NCBI GenBank assembly: GCA_023388495.1
Contig: JAEWGC010000042.1
Coordinates: 1 to 18,022 of the forward strand
Direction: 5' to 3'
DNA length: 18,022 nucleotides
From: Bacillota bacterium
Lineage (GTDB): Bacteria > Bacillota > Clostridia > Tissierellales > Tissierellaceae
Shown here in pieces: positions 7,976-15,165 of this stretch (positions are counted from its first letter, which is position 1; every line of letters begins with the position of its first letter). Made by a program: the position numbers and the translations under genes. Under the pieces are notes generated by a model, which saw only the letters and a list, made by a program, of their open reading frames with translations, was not told where the DNA came from and searched no databases.

Positions 7976-8028
7976 AAAACAACTAAGTGAAAGTATTAAA
8001 TTTAATACTTTCACTTAGTTGTTTTTTT
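7976..8028 (+). terminator. Terminator of the activator gene, containing a second activator-site-like palindrome
   Basis: A perfect inverted repeat with 25-base arms (7976-8000 and 8001-8025, outer part AACTAAGTGAAAG) leads into a T run. Its core AGTATTAAATTTAATACT (7992-8009) matches the core of the neighbouring palindrome, AGTCTGAAATTTCATACT (7952-7969), at 15 of 18 positions. The centres are 40 bp apart. The element therefore serves as a terminator and may also be a second enhancer site. Confidence 0.85.
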
Positions 8029-8080
8029 ATCTAGATGGATAAGTACATTGATTTCACTAGACTATGATAAAGTAAAAACT

Positions 8081-8096
8081 TGGCATAGAGATTGCT
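8081..8096 (+). promoter_or_regulatory. Sigma-54 (-24/-12) promoter
   Basis: TGGCATAGAGATTGCT matches the consensus TGGCACN5TTGCW. The GG (8082-8083) and GC (8094-8095) are separated by exactly 10 bases, the defining spacing. Transcription should start near 8107. It lies between a gene for a sigma-54 activator and the peptide transporter genes, which strengthens the call. Confidence 0.88.
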
Positions 8097-8109
8097 TAAT
8101 AATATGGTG

Positions 8110-8140
8110 AAGGAGGTGAATGCAAAAATATAATGAGTAA
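8110..8140 (+). CDS. Possible 6-codon leader peptide with very strong ribosome site
   Basis: AAGGAGGTGA (8110-8119), a full match to the 16S 3' end, stands at the extreme 5' end of the predicted sigma-54 transcript. It is followed at once by ATG (8120), six codons (MQKYNE) and TAA (8138-8140). The GGAGG-to-ATG spacing is only 3 bases, which is short. A second tiny frame from ATG 8133 (MSNRISII, stop ending 8159) has a 16-base spacing, which is long. The real first gene starts at 8185 with its own weaker site. Translation of either frame is unproven; the site may instead protect the mRNA or act as a ribosome standby site. Confidence 0.3.
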
Positions 8141-8184
8141 CCGTATTTCCATAATTTAAATTTATAAGAGAGGTAGATCTATTT

Positions 8185-9114
8185 ATGTTCAAATTCATTA
8201 TTAAAAGAGTATCGTATTCATTGATTACTTTATTTTTAATTATTACCGCAACATTTTTTCTAATAGCAGGTGCTCCAGGGGATCCAATTGCGGCTAAGGT
8301 TGGACAGATGCCTGAAAAGGCACAAGATGTAATTCGTGCTAGATACGGACTAGATAAACCAGTAACTGAAAGATATTTAATATATATGAAACATCTTTTA
8401 ACAACCGGGGATTTTGGAGAGTCTGTAACGTATACTGGAGTATCTGCCAATGATATTATTAAAAAAAATGCTCCAGTTTCAGCAAAAATAGGTATTATAG
8501 CTATAATCCTACAGATTACCATTGGAGTTTCCCTAGGCTTGGTTTCAGCTCTCAAAAGGGAGAAACTAGGAGATCATATAATAAGAGTTTGTGTTGTTTT
8601 AGCTATATGTGTTCCTAGTTTTGTATTTGCTGCATTATTACAATACTTTGTAGCATTTAAGTGGAAGTTAGTTCCAGTTTTTGGTTGGGGACAGTTAAAA
8701 CACTATATTTTACCAGTAACGGCATATGCCATTGGAGGTATAGCAGCTTATACGAAATACATGAGAAGCAGTACGATCTCAGTAATTAACGAAGATTATA
8801 TTGTCACAGCAAAGGCGAAGGGATGTAAAAAAGGACAAATTGTGAGAAAGCATATTTTAAGAAACTCAATGCTGCCTATTGTTACTATGATTGGGCCAGC
8901 TATTGCAGGCATATTTGGAGGATCATTTATACTTGAAAAGATGTTTTCAATACCTGGGCTTGGTAACTACTATGTAAAAGCTGTATCCGACAGCGATTAT
9001 ACTATGATAATAGGTCTTACAATATTTTTTGCAATCCTATATACTTTGGCATTAATCTTAGTAGATATCTTATATGGAATTGTTGACCCAAGAATCAGAG
9101 TTACAAAATCCTAG
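8185..9114 (+). CDS. oppB: Oligopeptide/dipeptide ABC transporter permease, OppB/DppB type
   Basis: This 309-residue inner-membrane permease is one half of the translocation channel. The N-terminal FKFIIKRVSYSLITLFLI is the usual OppB/DppB first transmembrane start, followed by a periplasm-side segment with GAPGDPI and RYGLDKPV. About five further membrane segments follow from residue 100 on. The EAA loop that docks onto the ATPase is at about 203-223 (EDYIVTAKAKGCKKGQIVRKH). The end IVDPRIRVTKS is typical. Its length is normal for the family. The start is ATG with AGAGGTAG (8168-8175) upstream. It is the first substantial gene behind the sigma-54 promoter, 28 bases before oppC. OppB and DppB are not separable by reading, so the peptide length handled is unknown. 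Confidence 0.94.
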   Translation: MFKFIIKRVSYSLITLFLIITATFFLIAGAPGDPIAAKVGQMPEKAQDVIRARYGLDKPVTERYLIYMKHLLTTGDFGESVTYTGVSANDIIKKNAPVSAKIGIIAIILQITIGVSLGLVSALKREKLGDHIIRVCVVLAICVPSFVFAALLQYFVAFKWKLVPVFGWGQLKHYILPVTAYAIGGIAAYTKYMRSSTISVINEDYIVTAKAKGCKKGQIVRKHILRNSMLPIVTMIGPAIAGIFGGSFILEKMFSIPGLGNYYVKAVSDSDYTMIIGLTIFFAILYTLALILVDILYGIVDPRIRVTKS

Positions 9115-9142
9115 ACAAAAATAATAGTGAGGTAATGATAAT

Positions 9143-10096
9143 ATGAATAGTTTAGAAATCAATGCAAAAATAACTAGTGATCAAATAATAAGGGATGATA
9201 TGTTTGAGAGAGTCGGTACAGAGGGATTATCTGGTGAAACAATAAATAAACCCTCTTTAACTTATTGGGCAGATGTTTGGAGAAGGTTTAAAGCAAATAG
9301 GCTGGCAATTGTAGGATTGATACTTTTAATATTAGTTGTGTTAACAATATACATTGGTCCAATAATTTCAGGTAAAGATTATCAATATATGGATTCTTCA
9401 GTAAAAAGTTTGAAACCTAATAGTGAATATTGGTTTGGCACTGATGATATGGGACGCGATCTCTTTACTAGAGTATGTGTTGGAGGAAGGATTTCCATAT
9501 TAATTGGACTTAGTTGTACTTTGGTAATGTTCGTTATAGGATCATTGCTAGGTGCTATTGCAGGTTTAAAGGGAGGTTTGGTTGATAATCTTATAATGAG
9601 ATTTGCTGAGTTTATTGGAAATTTACCTTATTTAATTATTATGTTAATACTATCTGTAGTACTAGGAAGAAGTATATTCTCTTTAGTATTGGCAATGAGT
9701 CTTGCATCATGGGTTGGAACTACAAGGATGGTAAGAGGCCAAATATTGCAAATTAAGGAACAAGATTACGTTGAGGCTGCTAAAGCACTAGGATCAAGTA
9801 CTGGAAGAATTATTATGAAACATCTTCTACCTAATACATTGGGAATTATAATGGTTACTATTACCATGTCTGTACCATCATTTATTTTTGGTGAAGCATT
9901 TCTTAGCTATATAGGGTTAGGGGTAAGAGCACCTAAAACTAGTTGGGGTGCCTTAGCATCAGCAGGACAGCAAAGACTAATGTTTTATCCTCATGAATTA
10001 TTCTTTCCTTGCTTAATGATTGTTTTGACCATGTTGGCATTTCACTTAATTGGTGATGGACTTTCAGATGCCTTAGACCCAAAGTTAAGAAAGTAG
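9143..10096 (+). CDS. oppC: Oligopeptide/dipeptide ABC transporter permease, OppC/DppC type
   Basis: This 317-residue permease is the partner of OppB. A soluble N-terminal stretch of about 45 residues precedes the first membrane segment (about 53-75). WFGTDDMGRDLFTR (97-110) is the family hallmark. The EAA loop lies at about 208-230 (QDYVEAAKALGSSTGRIIMKH), and the protein ends with SDALDPKLRK, the usual OppC terminus. The start is ATG with TGAGGT (9128-9133) upstream. The stop lies 9 bases before the likely ATG of the next gene, so translation is probably coupled. Confidence 0.95.
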   Translation: MNSLEINAKITSDQIIRDDMFERVGTEGLSGETINKPSLTYWADVWRRFKANRLAIVGLILLILVVLTIYIGPIISGKDYQYMDSSVKSLKPNSEYWFGTDDMGRDLFTRVCVGGRISILIGLSCTLVMFVIGSLLGAIAGLKGGLVDNLIMRFAEFIGNLPYLIIMLILSVVLGRSIFSLVLAMSLASWVGTTRMVRGQILQIKEQDYVEAAKALGSSTGRIIMKHLLPNTLGIIMVTITMSVPSFIFGEAFLSYIGLGVRAPKTSWGALASAGQQRLMFYPHELFFPCLMIVLTMLAFHLIGDGLSDALDPKLRK

Positions 10097-10105
10097 GTGT
10101 ATTAC

Positions 10106-11149
10106 ATGAATGAAAAAAGATTACTTGAAATTAAAAATTTGAATGTTTCCTTTAATACTTATGCAGGTACAGCCTATGCAGTTAGAGGTGTTGATTTTCA
10201 TTTGGATAGAGGAGAAACTCTTGCGATTGTAGGAGAATCAGGATGTGGTAAAACAGTAACATCTAAAGCAATTATGGGATTATTACCAACTCCTCAATCA
10301 GTGATTGGTAAAGAAGGATCTGAGATTAATTACTGTGGTAAAAATCTTCTTGAACTGAATGAAGAAGAAATGTCTAGAATCAGGGGAAAGGAAATTTCCA
10401 TGATATTCCAAGACCCAATGACATCTCTAAATCCCACTATGAAAATTGGAGATCAAATAGCAGAAAGTGTTTTTTTGCATAATAATGTATCGCGTAATGA
10501 AGCTAAGAGTGTCGCTCTTAGAATGCTGGAGTTAGTTAGAATACCCAATGCAGAAGTAAGATTAAATCAATATCCATTTGAGTTCTCAGGGGGAATGAGA
10601 CAAAGAGCTATGATAGCAATTGCTCTTGCATGCAATCCAAATATACTTATAGCCGATGAACCAACTACTGCATTAGACGTGACCATTCAAGCGCAAATTA
10701 TGGAGTTAATAGCAGATTTGCAAAAAGAATTGAATACAGGAGTTATTTTAGTAACTCACGACTTAGGAGTTGTAGCAAGTGTTGCAGATAGAATACAAGT
10801 AATGTACGCTGGTAAGATTGTTGAAAGAGGAACAGTAGATGAAATCTTCTATAGCCCAAAACATCCTTATACCTTGGCACTTTTAAAATCTGTACCCAAA
10901 TTAAGCTCTAACAATAAAGAAACTTTATACTCTTTAACAGGTACACCACCTGATTTAATAAATCCACCAGTTGGTTGTCCCTTTGCAGCAAGATGTGAGT
11001 TTGGTATGAAAGTTTGTAGGGTGAAATATCCAGAAACAATAGGATTTAGCGAAACACAAGAAAGTTCTTGTTGGCTGCATGATAAAAGAGCTGATGTTCT
11101 GGGAGTGCCAAAGGAATTACTATTAAGAGGTGAGGCATATGGAAAATAA
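10106..11149 (+). CDS. oppD: Oligopeptide/dipeptide ABC transporter ATP-binding protein, OppD/DppD type
   Basis: This cytoplasmic ATPase powers peptide import. I chose ATG 10106 (347 residues) because AGGTG (10095-10099) lies 6 bases before it; a GTG at 10097 in the same frame would add three residues but has no ribosome site. From this start, Walker A GESGCGKT is at 43-50, the Q-loop FQDPMTS at about 101-107, the signature FSGGMRQR at about 160-167, Walker B ILIADEP with Asp184/Glu185, and the H-loop His218. The C-terminal extension carries the oligopeptide-ATPase signature HPYTLALL and four cysteines (291, 297, 304, 322 in GCPFAARC, KVC and SSCW). In this family these can hold a 4Fe-4S cluster. 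It overlaps oppF by 11 bases. Confidence 0.95.
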   Translation: MNEKRLLEIKNLNVSFNTYAGTAYAVRGVDFHLDRGETLAIVGESGCGKTVTSKAIMGLLPTPQSVIGKEGSEINYCGKNLLELNEEEMSRIRGKEISMIFQDPMTSLNPTMKIGDQIAESVFLHNNVSRNEAKSVALRMLELVRIPNAEVRLNQYPFEFSGGMRQRAMIAIALACNPNILIADEPTTALDVTIQAQIMELIADLQKELNTGVILVTHDLGVVASVADRIQVMYAGKIVERGTVDEIFYSPKHPYTLALLKSVPKLSSNNKETLYSLTGTPPDLINPPVGCPFAARCEFGMKVCRVKYPETIGFSETQESSCWLHDKRADVLGVPKELLLRGEAYGK

Positions 11150-12107
11150 AGAAATACTTATTCAAGTAAAGAATTTAAAAAAGTATTTTAAGGTTGGAAG
11201 AAATAGAATACTAAAAGCCGTTGATGATGTAAGTTTTAATATTTACAAAGGTGAAACATTGGGACTTGTTGGGGAATCAGGTTGCGGTAAAACAACCTGT
11301 GGAAAAACTGTAATGGGGTTATATGAAGCAACAGGAGGAGAAGTTATCTATGATGGGGCAAACATACATAGTTTTAATCATAGAGAGAAAAAAGAATTTA
11401 CCAAAAAAGCTCAAATAATATTTCAAGATCCATATTCTTCATTAAATCCGAGAATGACAGTAGGTGCTATTATTGGAGAAGGTATAGATATACATGGTTT
11501 ATACAAAGGGAAAGAGAGAGAAGAAAAGATCTTTGAATTACTTGAAACAGTAGGATTAAATAAGGAGCATGCTTCAAGATTTCCTCATGAGTTTTCTGGT
11601 GGGCAAAGACAAAGAATTGGAATAGCAAGATCACTAGCTATAGAGCCTGAATTTATTGTTTGTGATGAGCCGATTTCAGCACTTGATGTTTCAATCCAAG
11701 CACAAGTTGTAAACCTTTTAATCCAATTGCAAAAAACAAGGAGACTTACTTATCTATTTATAGCTCATGATTTATCAATGATTAAACATATTTCTGATAG
11801 AGTTGGTGTAATGTATCTTGGAAGCCTAGTAGAATTTACAACTAGTGATGGACTTTATAAAAACCCATTACATCCATATACACAGGCTTTATTATCCGCA
11901 ATTCCAATACCTGATCCTCAAGAAGAAAGGGAGAAGAAGAGGATACCAATAGATGGAGAAATACCTAGTTCTATTAATCCTCTTCCTGGATGTAAGTTTG
12001 CAACAAGGTGCAAATACGTTATGGAAATATGTAAAGAAAAAATGCCATCTCTTGTAGAAGTGGATAATGAACATTTTGTTGCCTGTCATATGGTAAAAGA
12101 ATTTTAA
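11139..12107 (+). CDS. oppF: Oligopeptide/dipeptide ABC transporter ATP-binding protein, OppF/DppF type
   Basis: This is the second ATPase of the transporter. ATG 11139 is preferred (322 residues): AGAGGTGA (11126-11133) sits 5 bases upstream, while a GTG at 11130 lies inside that site. Walker A GESGCGKT is at 45-52, the signature FSGGQRQR at about 152-159, Walker B with Asp176/Glu177, and the H-loop His210. The C-terminal OppF extension has HPYTQALL and four cysteines (285, 291, 298, 316 in PGCKFATRC, EIC and VAC), so both ATPases keep the potential iron-sulphur ligands. The start overlaps the end of oppD by 11 bases, indicating coupled translation of the heterodimer. Confidence 0.95.
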   Translation: MENKEILIQVKNLKKYFKVGRNRILKAVDDVSFNIYKGETLGLVGESGCGKTTCGKTVMGLYEATGGEVIYDGANIHSFNHREKKEFTKKAQIIFQDPYSSLNPRMTVGAIIGEGIDIHGLYKGKEREEKIFELLETVGLNKEHASRFPHEFSGGQRQRIGIARSLAIEPEFIVCDEPISALDVSIQAQVVNLLIQLQKTRRLTYLFIAHDLSMIKHISDRVGVMYLGSLVEFTTSDGLYKNPLHPYTQALLSAIPIPDPQEEREKKRIPIDGEIPSSINPLPGCKFATRCKYVMEICKEKMPSLVEVDNEHFVACHMVKEF

Positions 12108-12163
12108 GTCTTTAATAGCATTAGCTTTTAAAGTATAAATTTATCATCAATAAGGAGGATAAT

Positions 12164-13927
12164 ATGAAAAAGTTTAAGAAGGTAATGATTTTATTTATTG
12201 TTTTTGCATTATGTTTTAGCACACTAATAGGATGTGAAAAGAAAGAAGATGTACAAGTAGATACAGGTGATACAACGAACATAGAACAAGCCAATGAAAT
12301 AAAAGAAGATGAAATCAAAATGGATAAAGATCAGACGTTCAAATACAGTGACAATAGTGATATAACAGGTCTTAACCCAATGTTAAATACTACTGGTCCT
12401 GATAACGGTGTTCATAATTTTATTTTTGAAACATTAGTTAAAGAAGTAACTGATGAAAAAGGTAATACAGTAATATTGCCAGCAGCTGCAAAGGATTGGA
12501 AAGTTTCTGCTGATGGAACAGTATATACTTTTAATATTAGAGAAGATGCCGTATGGAATGATGGTGTACCAGTAACTGCAAATGACTTCTTATTCACATT
12601 TAGAACTATGGCTAAACCAGAAGTAGGCTCTACTAATGCTTGGTTATTCGATGGAATAATTGTGAACTTTGGAGAATCTCTTTATAACGATGGTATAGAT
12701 CCACAATATGATAAGAAACCAGAAGATATTGGTGTAAAAGTAATTGATGATAAAACCATTGAATTTACATTAGTTAAACCTTATGGTTATTTCCTTGATT
12801 TACTTACAGGTGCAAAACCTGTCAGACAGGATAAATTCGAAAAATGGGGAACTGAATATGGATCATCCATAGATAAGGTTGTAATGAATGGACCTTTCTT
12901 ACTTGAGAGCTGGGATCCGAATGTTCAAATGACGTTTGTTAAAAACGAGAAATATTGGGGAGCTTCAGATGTGAAACTTCAAAAAATCGAAAGAAAACTT
13001 ATTCAAGACCCTGCTACTGCCGCACAAGCATTGCTCAGTGGGGAGATTGATGTTGTTGGAGCGAGAGATACTGAGTGGATAGATCTTATTAGTGCAGATG
13101 GAAGATTTGATATGACTATTACTCCTGGAAATGCACCTGAATTCTTTGGATTTAATTGTAGCAATAAATACTTTAAGAATCCAAAGATAAGATTAGCATT
13201 CTCATTGGCATTTGATAGGGAAAAATATGTTCAAGATTTAAGAAACGGCAAGGCAGAGCCGCTTTATTCAATGATCCCATCTGTTATTAACGTAGGAGAT
13301 TTACCATATAGAGAAAGAGTAAATGGAAGAAATGAAGTTATAAAAGAACTTTTAAAACAGTATCCAGATCCAAAGGCTCTTTTAATAGAGGGACTTAAGG
13401 AAGAAGGATTTGATCCAGACCCTGGGAAGATGGATATTAGTTATGTAACAAGAGGCACAACTGAATATTCTAAGAAATCTGCAGAATGGTTATTGCAACA
13501 GTGGAAAGAAAAGCTAGGTGTTGAAATAAAAATTGATATGATAGAGTGGAATGTTATGTGGGATAGGGTTGATGCTGGAGATTATGATATCTGTACTGCA
13601 GGATGGGGACCATATTATAATGACCCTAATGGATTATTAGAATTATATGAGCCTGTTAATGGATATTTCAATAGTAAAAAATCAGGTTGGTCTGGTCCAG
13701 ATGCCGATAGATTTGCTGAAATCTTAGTAGAAGCATCTAATTCCGCAGATAATCAAGAAAGAGCAGAGTTATTTGTAGAAGCAGAAAAAATTCTTGTAGG
13801 TACAGCAGTAATAGTTCCTACTTATACAGCTTCATCCACATTCTTTAGAGCTAAATATGTGAAGAATTACTATTTCAATTCAATTTCTGGAGTAGACTAT
13901 ACCAAGGTATATATATCTGGAAAATAG
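12164..13927 (+). CDS. oppA: Peptide-binding lipoprotein (extracellular solute-binding protein family 5)
   Basis: This 587-residue receptor of the ABC importer is held to the outer face of the membrane. The signal peptide ends in the lipobox LIGC, so Cys24 should be lipid-modified. An acidic flexible linker (about 25-62) precedes the SBP_bac_5 fold. The fold shows typical stretches such as AAAKDWKVSADGTVYTFNIR, DGVPVTANDFLFTFR and LESWDPNVQMTFVKNEKYWG, and the length is normal. The start is ATG with AAGGAGG (12152-12158) upstream. It lies 56 bases after oppF with no terminator between them, so it belongs to the operon. The receptor gene comes last among the transporter genes. Ligand specificity cannot be read from the sequence. 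Confidence 0.94.
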   Translation: MKKFKKVMILFIVFALCFSTLIGCEKKEDVQVDTGDTTNIEQANEIKEDEIKMDKDQTFKYSDNSDITGLNPMLNTTGPDNGVHNFIFETLVKEVTDEKGNTVILPAAAKDWKVSADGTVYTFNIREDAVWNDGVPVTANDFLFTFRTMAKPEVGSTNAWLFDGIIVNFGESLYNDGIDPQYDKKPEDIGVKVIDDKTIEFTLVKPYGYFLDLLTGAKPVRQDKFEKWGTEYGSSIDKVVMNGPFLLESWDPNVQMTFVKNEKYWGASDVKLQKIERKLIQDPATAAQALLSGEIDVVGARDTEWIDLISADGRFDMTITPGNAPEFFGFNCSNKYFKNPKIRLAFSLAFDREKYVQDLRNGKAEPLYSMIPSVINVGDLPYRERVNGRNEVIKELLKQYPDPKALLIEGLKEEGFDPDPGKMDISYVTRGTTEYSKKSAEWLLQQWKEKLGVEIKIDMIEWNVMWDRVDAGDYDICTAGWGPYYNDPNGLLELYEPVNGYFNSKKSGWSGPDADRFAEILVEASNSADNQERAELFVEAEKILVGTAVIVPTYTASSTFFRAKYVKNYYFNSISGVDYTKVYISGK

Positions 13928-13929
13928 AG

Positions 13930-14038
13930 ATTTATGAGCATTTAATTTATGCTAATAACCCCTTAATTAAATGGAGCAAGACATGTTTATAGCTATAAAT
14001 TATGTCTTGCTCTAAGTTGCTAACAATTACTCATAAAT
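13930..14038 (+). ncRNA. Structured intergenic RNA element, predicted three-way junction
   Basis: Three helices can form with almost no unpaired bases at the junction. Helix A is ATTTATGAG (13930-13938) with CTCATAAAT (14030-14038). Helix B is CATTTAATT (13939-13947) with AATTAAATG (13965-13973). Helix C is GAGCAAGACAT (13974-13984) with ATGTCTTGCTC (14002-14012), topped by the inner TTTAT/ATAAA pair. Helix A's right strand ends 2 bases before GGAGG (14041-14045), the ribosome site of the next gene. An alternative hairpin AGCAT/ATGCT (13937-13941 with 13949-13953) would break A and B. Helix C is certain as DNA symmetry; A and B are AT-rich and could be chance. It may be a regulatory leader, a processing site or a weak terminator. 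It matches no RNA family I know. Confidence 0.5.
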
Positions 14039-14055
14039 AAGGAGGATTAAGAAAC

Positions 14056-15165
14056 TTGATTATTAAAAATGGAAATGTTCATGTAGGCAATGGTGCTGTA
14101 TTATATGCTCATGATATCTTAATAGAAAATGGAGTTATAAAAGAGATAGGTAAAAATATTATAGTAGAAAATAAAAAGGTAATTGATGCAAAAGATAAAG
14201 AAGTTTTTCCAGGATTTATTGATCCTGTAAGCAGCTTTGGATGTATGGATATTTCTTTTAGTATAAAAGATCATAATGAGGCGTCAAACCCTATAACACC
14301 AGAGTGTAAAATAAAATATTCATTTAATCATAGGGAAATTGAATTAGAAGAACTATATAAATTAGGTATAACAACTATAGGAGCATCTCCTGGAAATACA
14401 AATATTATAGGAGGGCAAATGGCAGCATATAGGACTTGGGGAAAAAATTCAAGCACTATGTTGATAAAAGAGCCTGTGGGGATAAAAGGATCTATAGTTA
14501 ATAATGTTAAGGAACAATATGGTAAAAGAAATATATCTCCAATGACAAGAATGGGAATCTTTTCAAAGTTGGAAGAATTTTTAAATAATAAAATAGAATC
14601 AAGCAAGGAAATAGTAAGTAATATTTTAGAAGGTAGATTACCCTTATTCATTACAGCTAATAAATCAGTGGAAATAAATGCTCTTACGAACCTTACTAGC
14701 AAATCTGATATCAAGCTTATTATTGTAGGTGCTTATCAAGCGGATAGATGTGTTGAAACTATAAAAGATACAAAGAGCTCTATTATAGTTGGAGAGCAAA
14801 TATATCTTACAGAAAGAAGATATAATGAAACAGATTTATATAAGATTGCAGAACTGCAAAAGGAAGGGAATTTAATAAGCTTTACACTCACTGGCACTTA
14901 TGGGACAGGGGGGAAAGTGAAATACCTTTGGAATGCCATAGAGTTTTATAAGGCAGGAGTTGAAAAGGAAGAAATTGTGAGAATGATGACATTGAATCCT
15001 GCTAAGATGCTAGGAATAGACCATGTGCTGGGAAGCATTGAAGAGGGAAAATTTGCAGATATAGTTATATATAATAAGAATCCTATTGAATTCTATGATT
15101 CAAGGGTTGCTAATACAATAGTTCATGGCGAACTTGTTTATAGTGGGGAGGGGTTCTGTTGTTAA
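14056..15165 (+). CDS. COG1228-type amidohydrolase homologue lacking all metal ligands (probable pseudoenzyme)
   Basis: This 369-residue protein aligns along its length with the next gene's product and with imidazolonepropionase-like amidohydrolases. It has the N-terminal IIKNG beta-sandwich, PGFID at 52-56, GITTIGASPGNTNIIGGQ (104-121), and the C-terminal NPAKMLGI and GSIEEGKFADIVIYN. The metal-binding positions are changed: the H-x-H after PGFID is V58-S-S60, the strand-5 His is Thr200, the strand-6 His is Gly225 and the strand-8 Asp is Gly280. The reading frame is intact, so this looks like a maintained non-catalytic subunit or binding protein rather than a decayed gene. The start is TTG with AAGGAGG (14039-14045) 10 bases upstream. 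It overlaps the next gene by 7 bases, which suggests a heteromeric complex. The family call is firm; the function is unknown. Confidence 0.85.
   Translation: MIIKNGNVHVGNGAVLYAHDILIENGVIKEIGKNIIVENKKVIDAKDKEVFPGFIDPVSSFGCMDISFSIKDHNEASNPITPECKIKYSFNHREIELEELYKLGITTIGASPGNTNIIGGQMAAYRTWGKNSSTMLIKEPVGIKGSIVNNVKEQYGKRNISPMTRMGIFSKLEEFLNNKIESSKEIVSNILEGRLPLFITANKSVEINALTNLTSKSDIKLIIVGAYQADRCVETIKDTKSSIIVGEQIYLTERRYNETDLYKIAELQKEGNLISFTLTGTYGTGGKVKYLWNAIEFYKAGVEKEEIVRMMTLNPAKMLGIDHVLGSIEEGKFADIVIYNKNPIEFYDSRVANTIVHGELVYSGEGFCC

Noticed and set aside
8031..8555. 174-residue minus-strand open frame over the sigma-54 promoter and the start of oppB
   Set aside because: It is antisense to a well-supported permease, has no family motif or ribosome site, and would run through the promoter and leader.
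13974..14012. Helix C read as an ordinary rho-independent terminator
   Set aside because: The stem is strong but is followed by TAAGTTGC, not a T run; it fits better as part of the larger folded element, though partial termination is not excluded.
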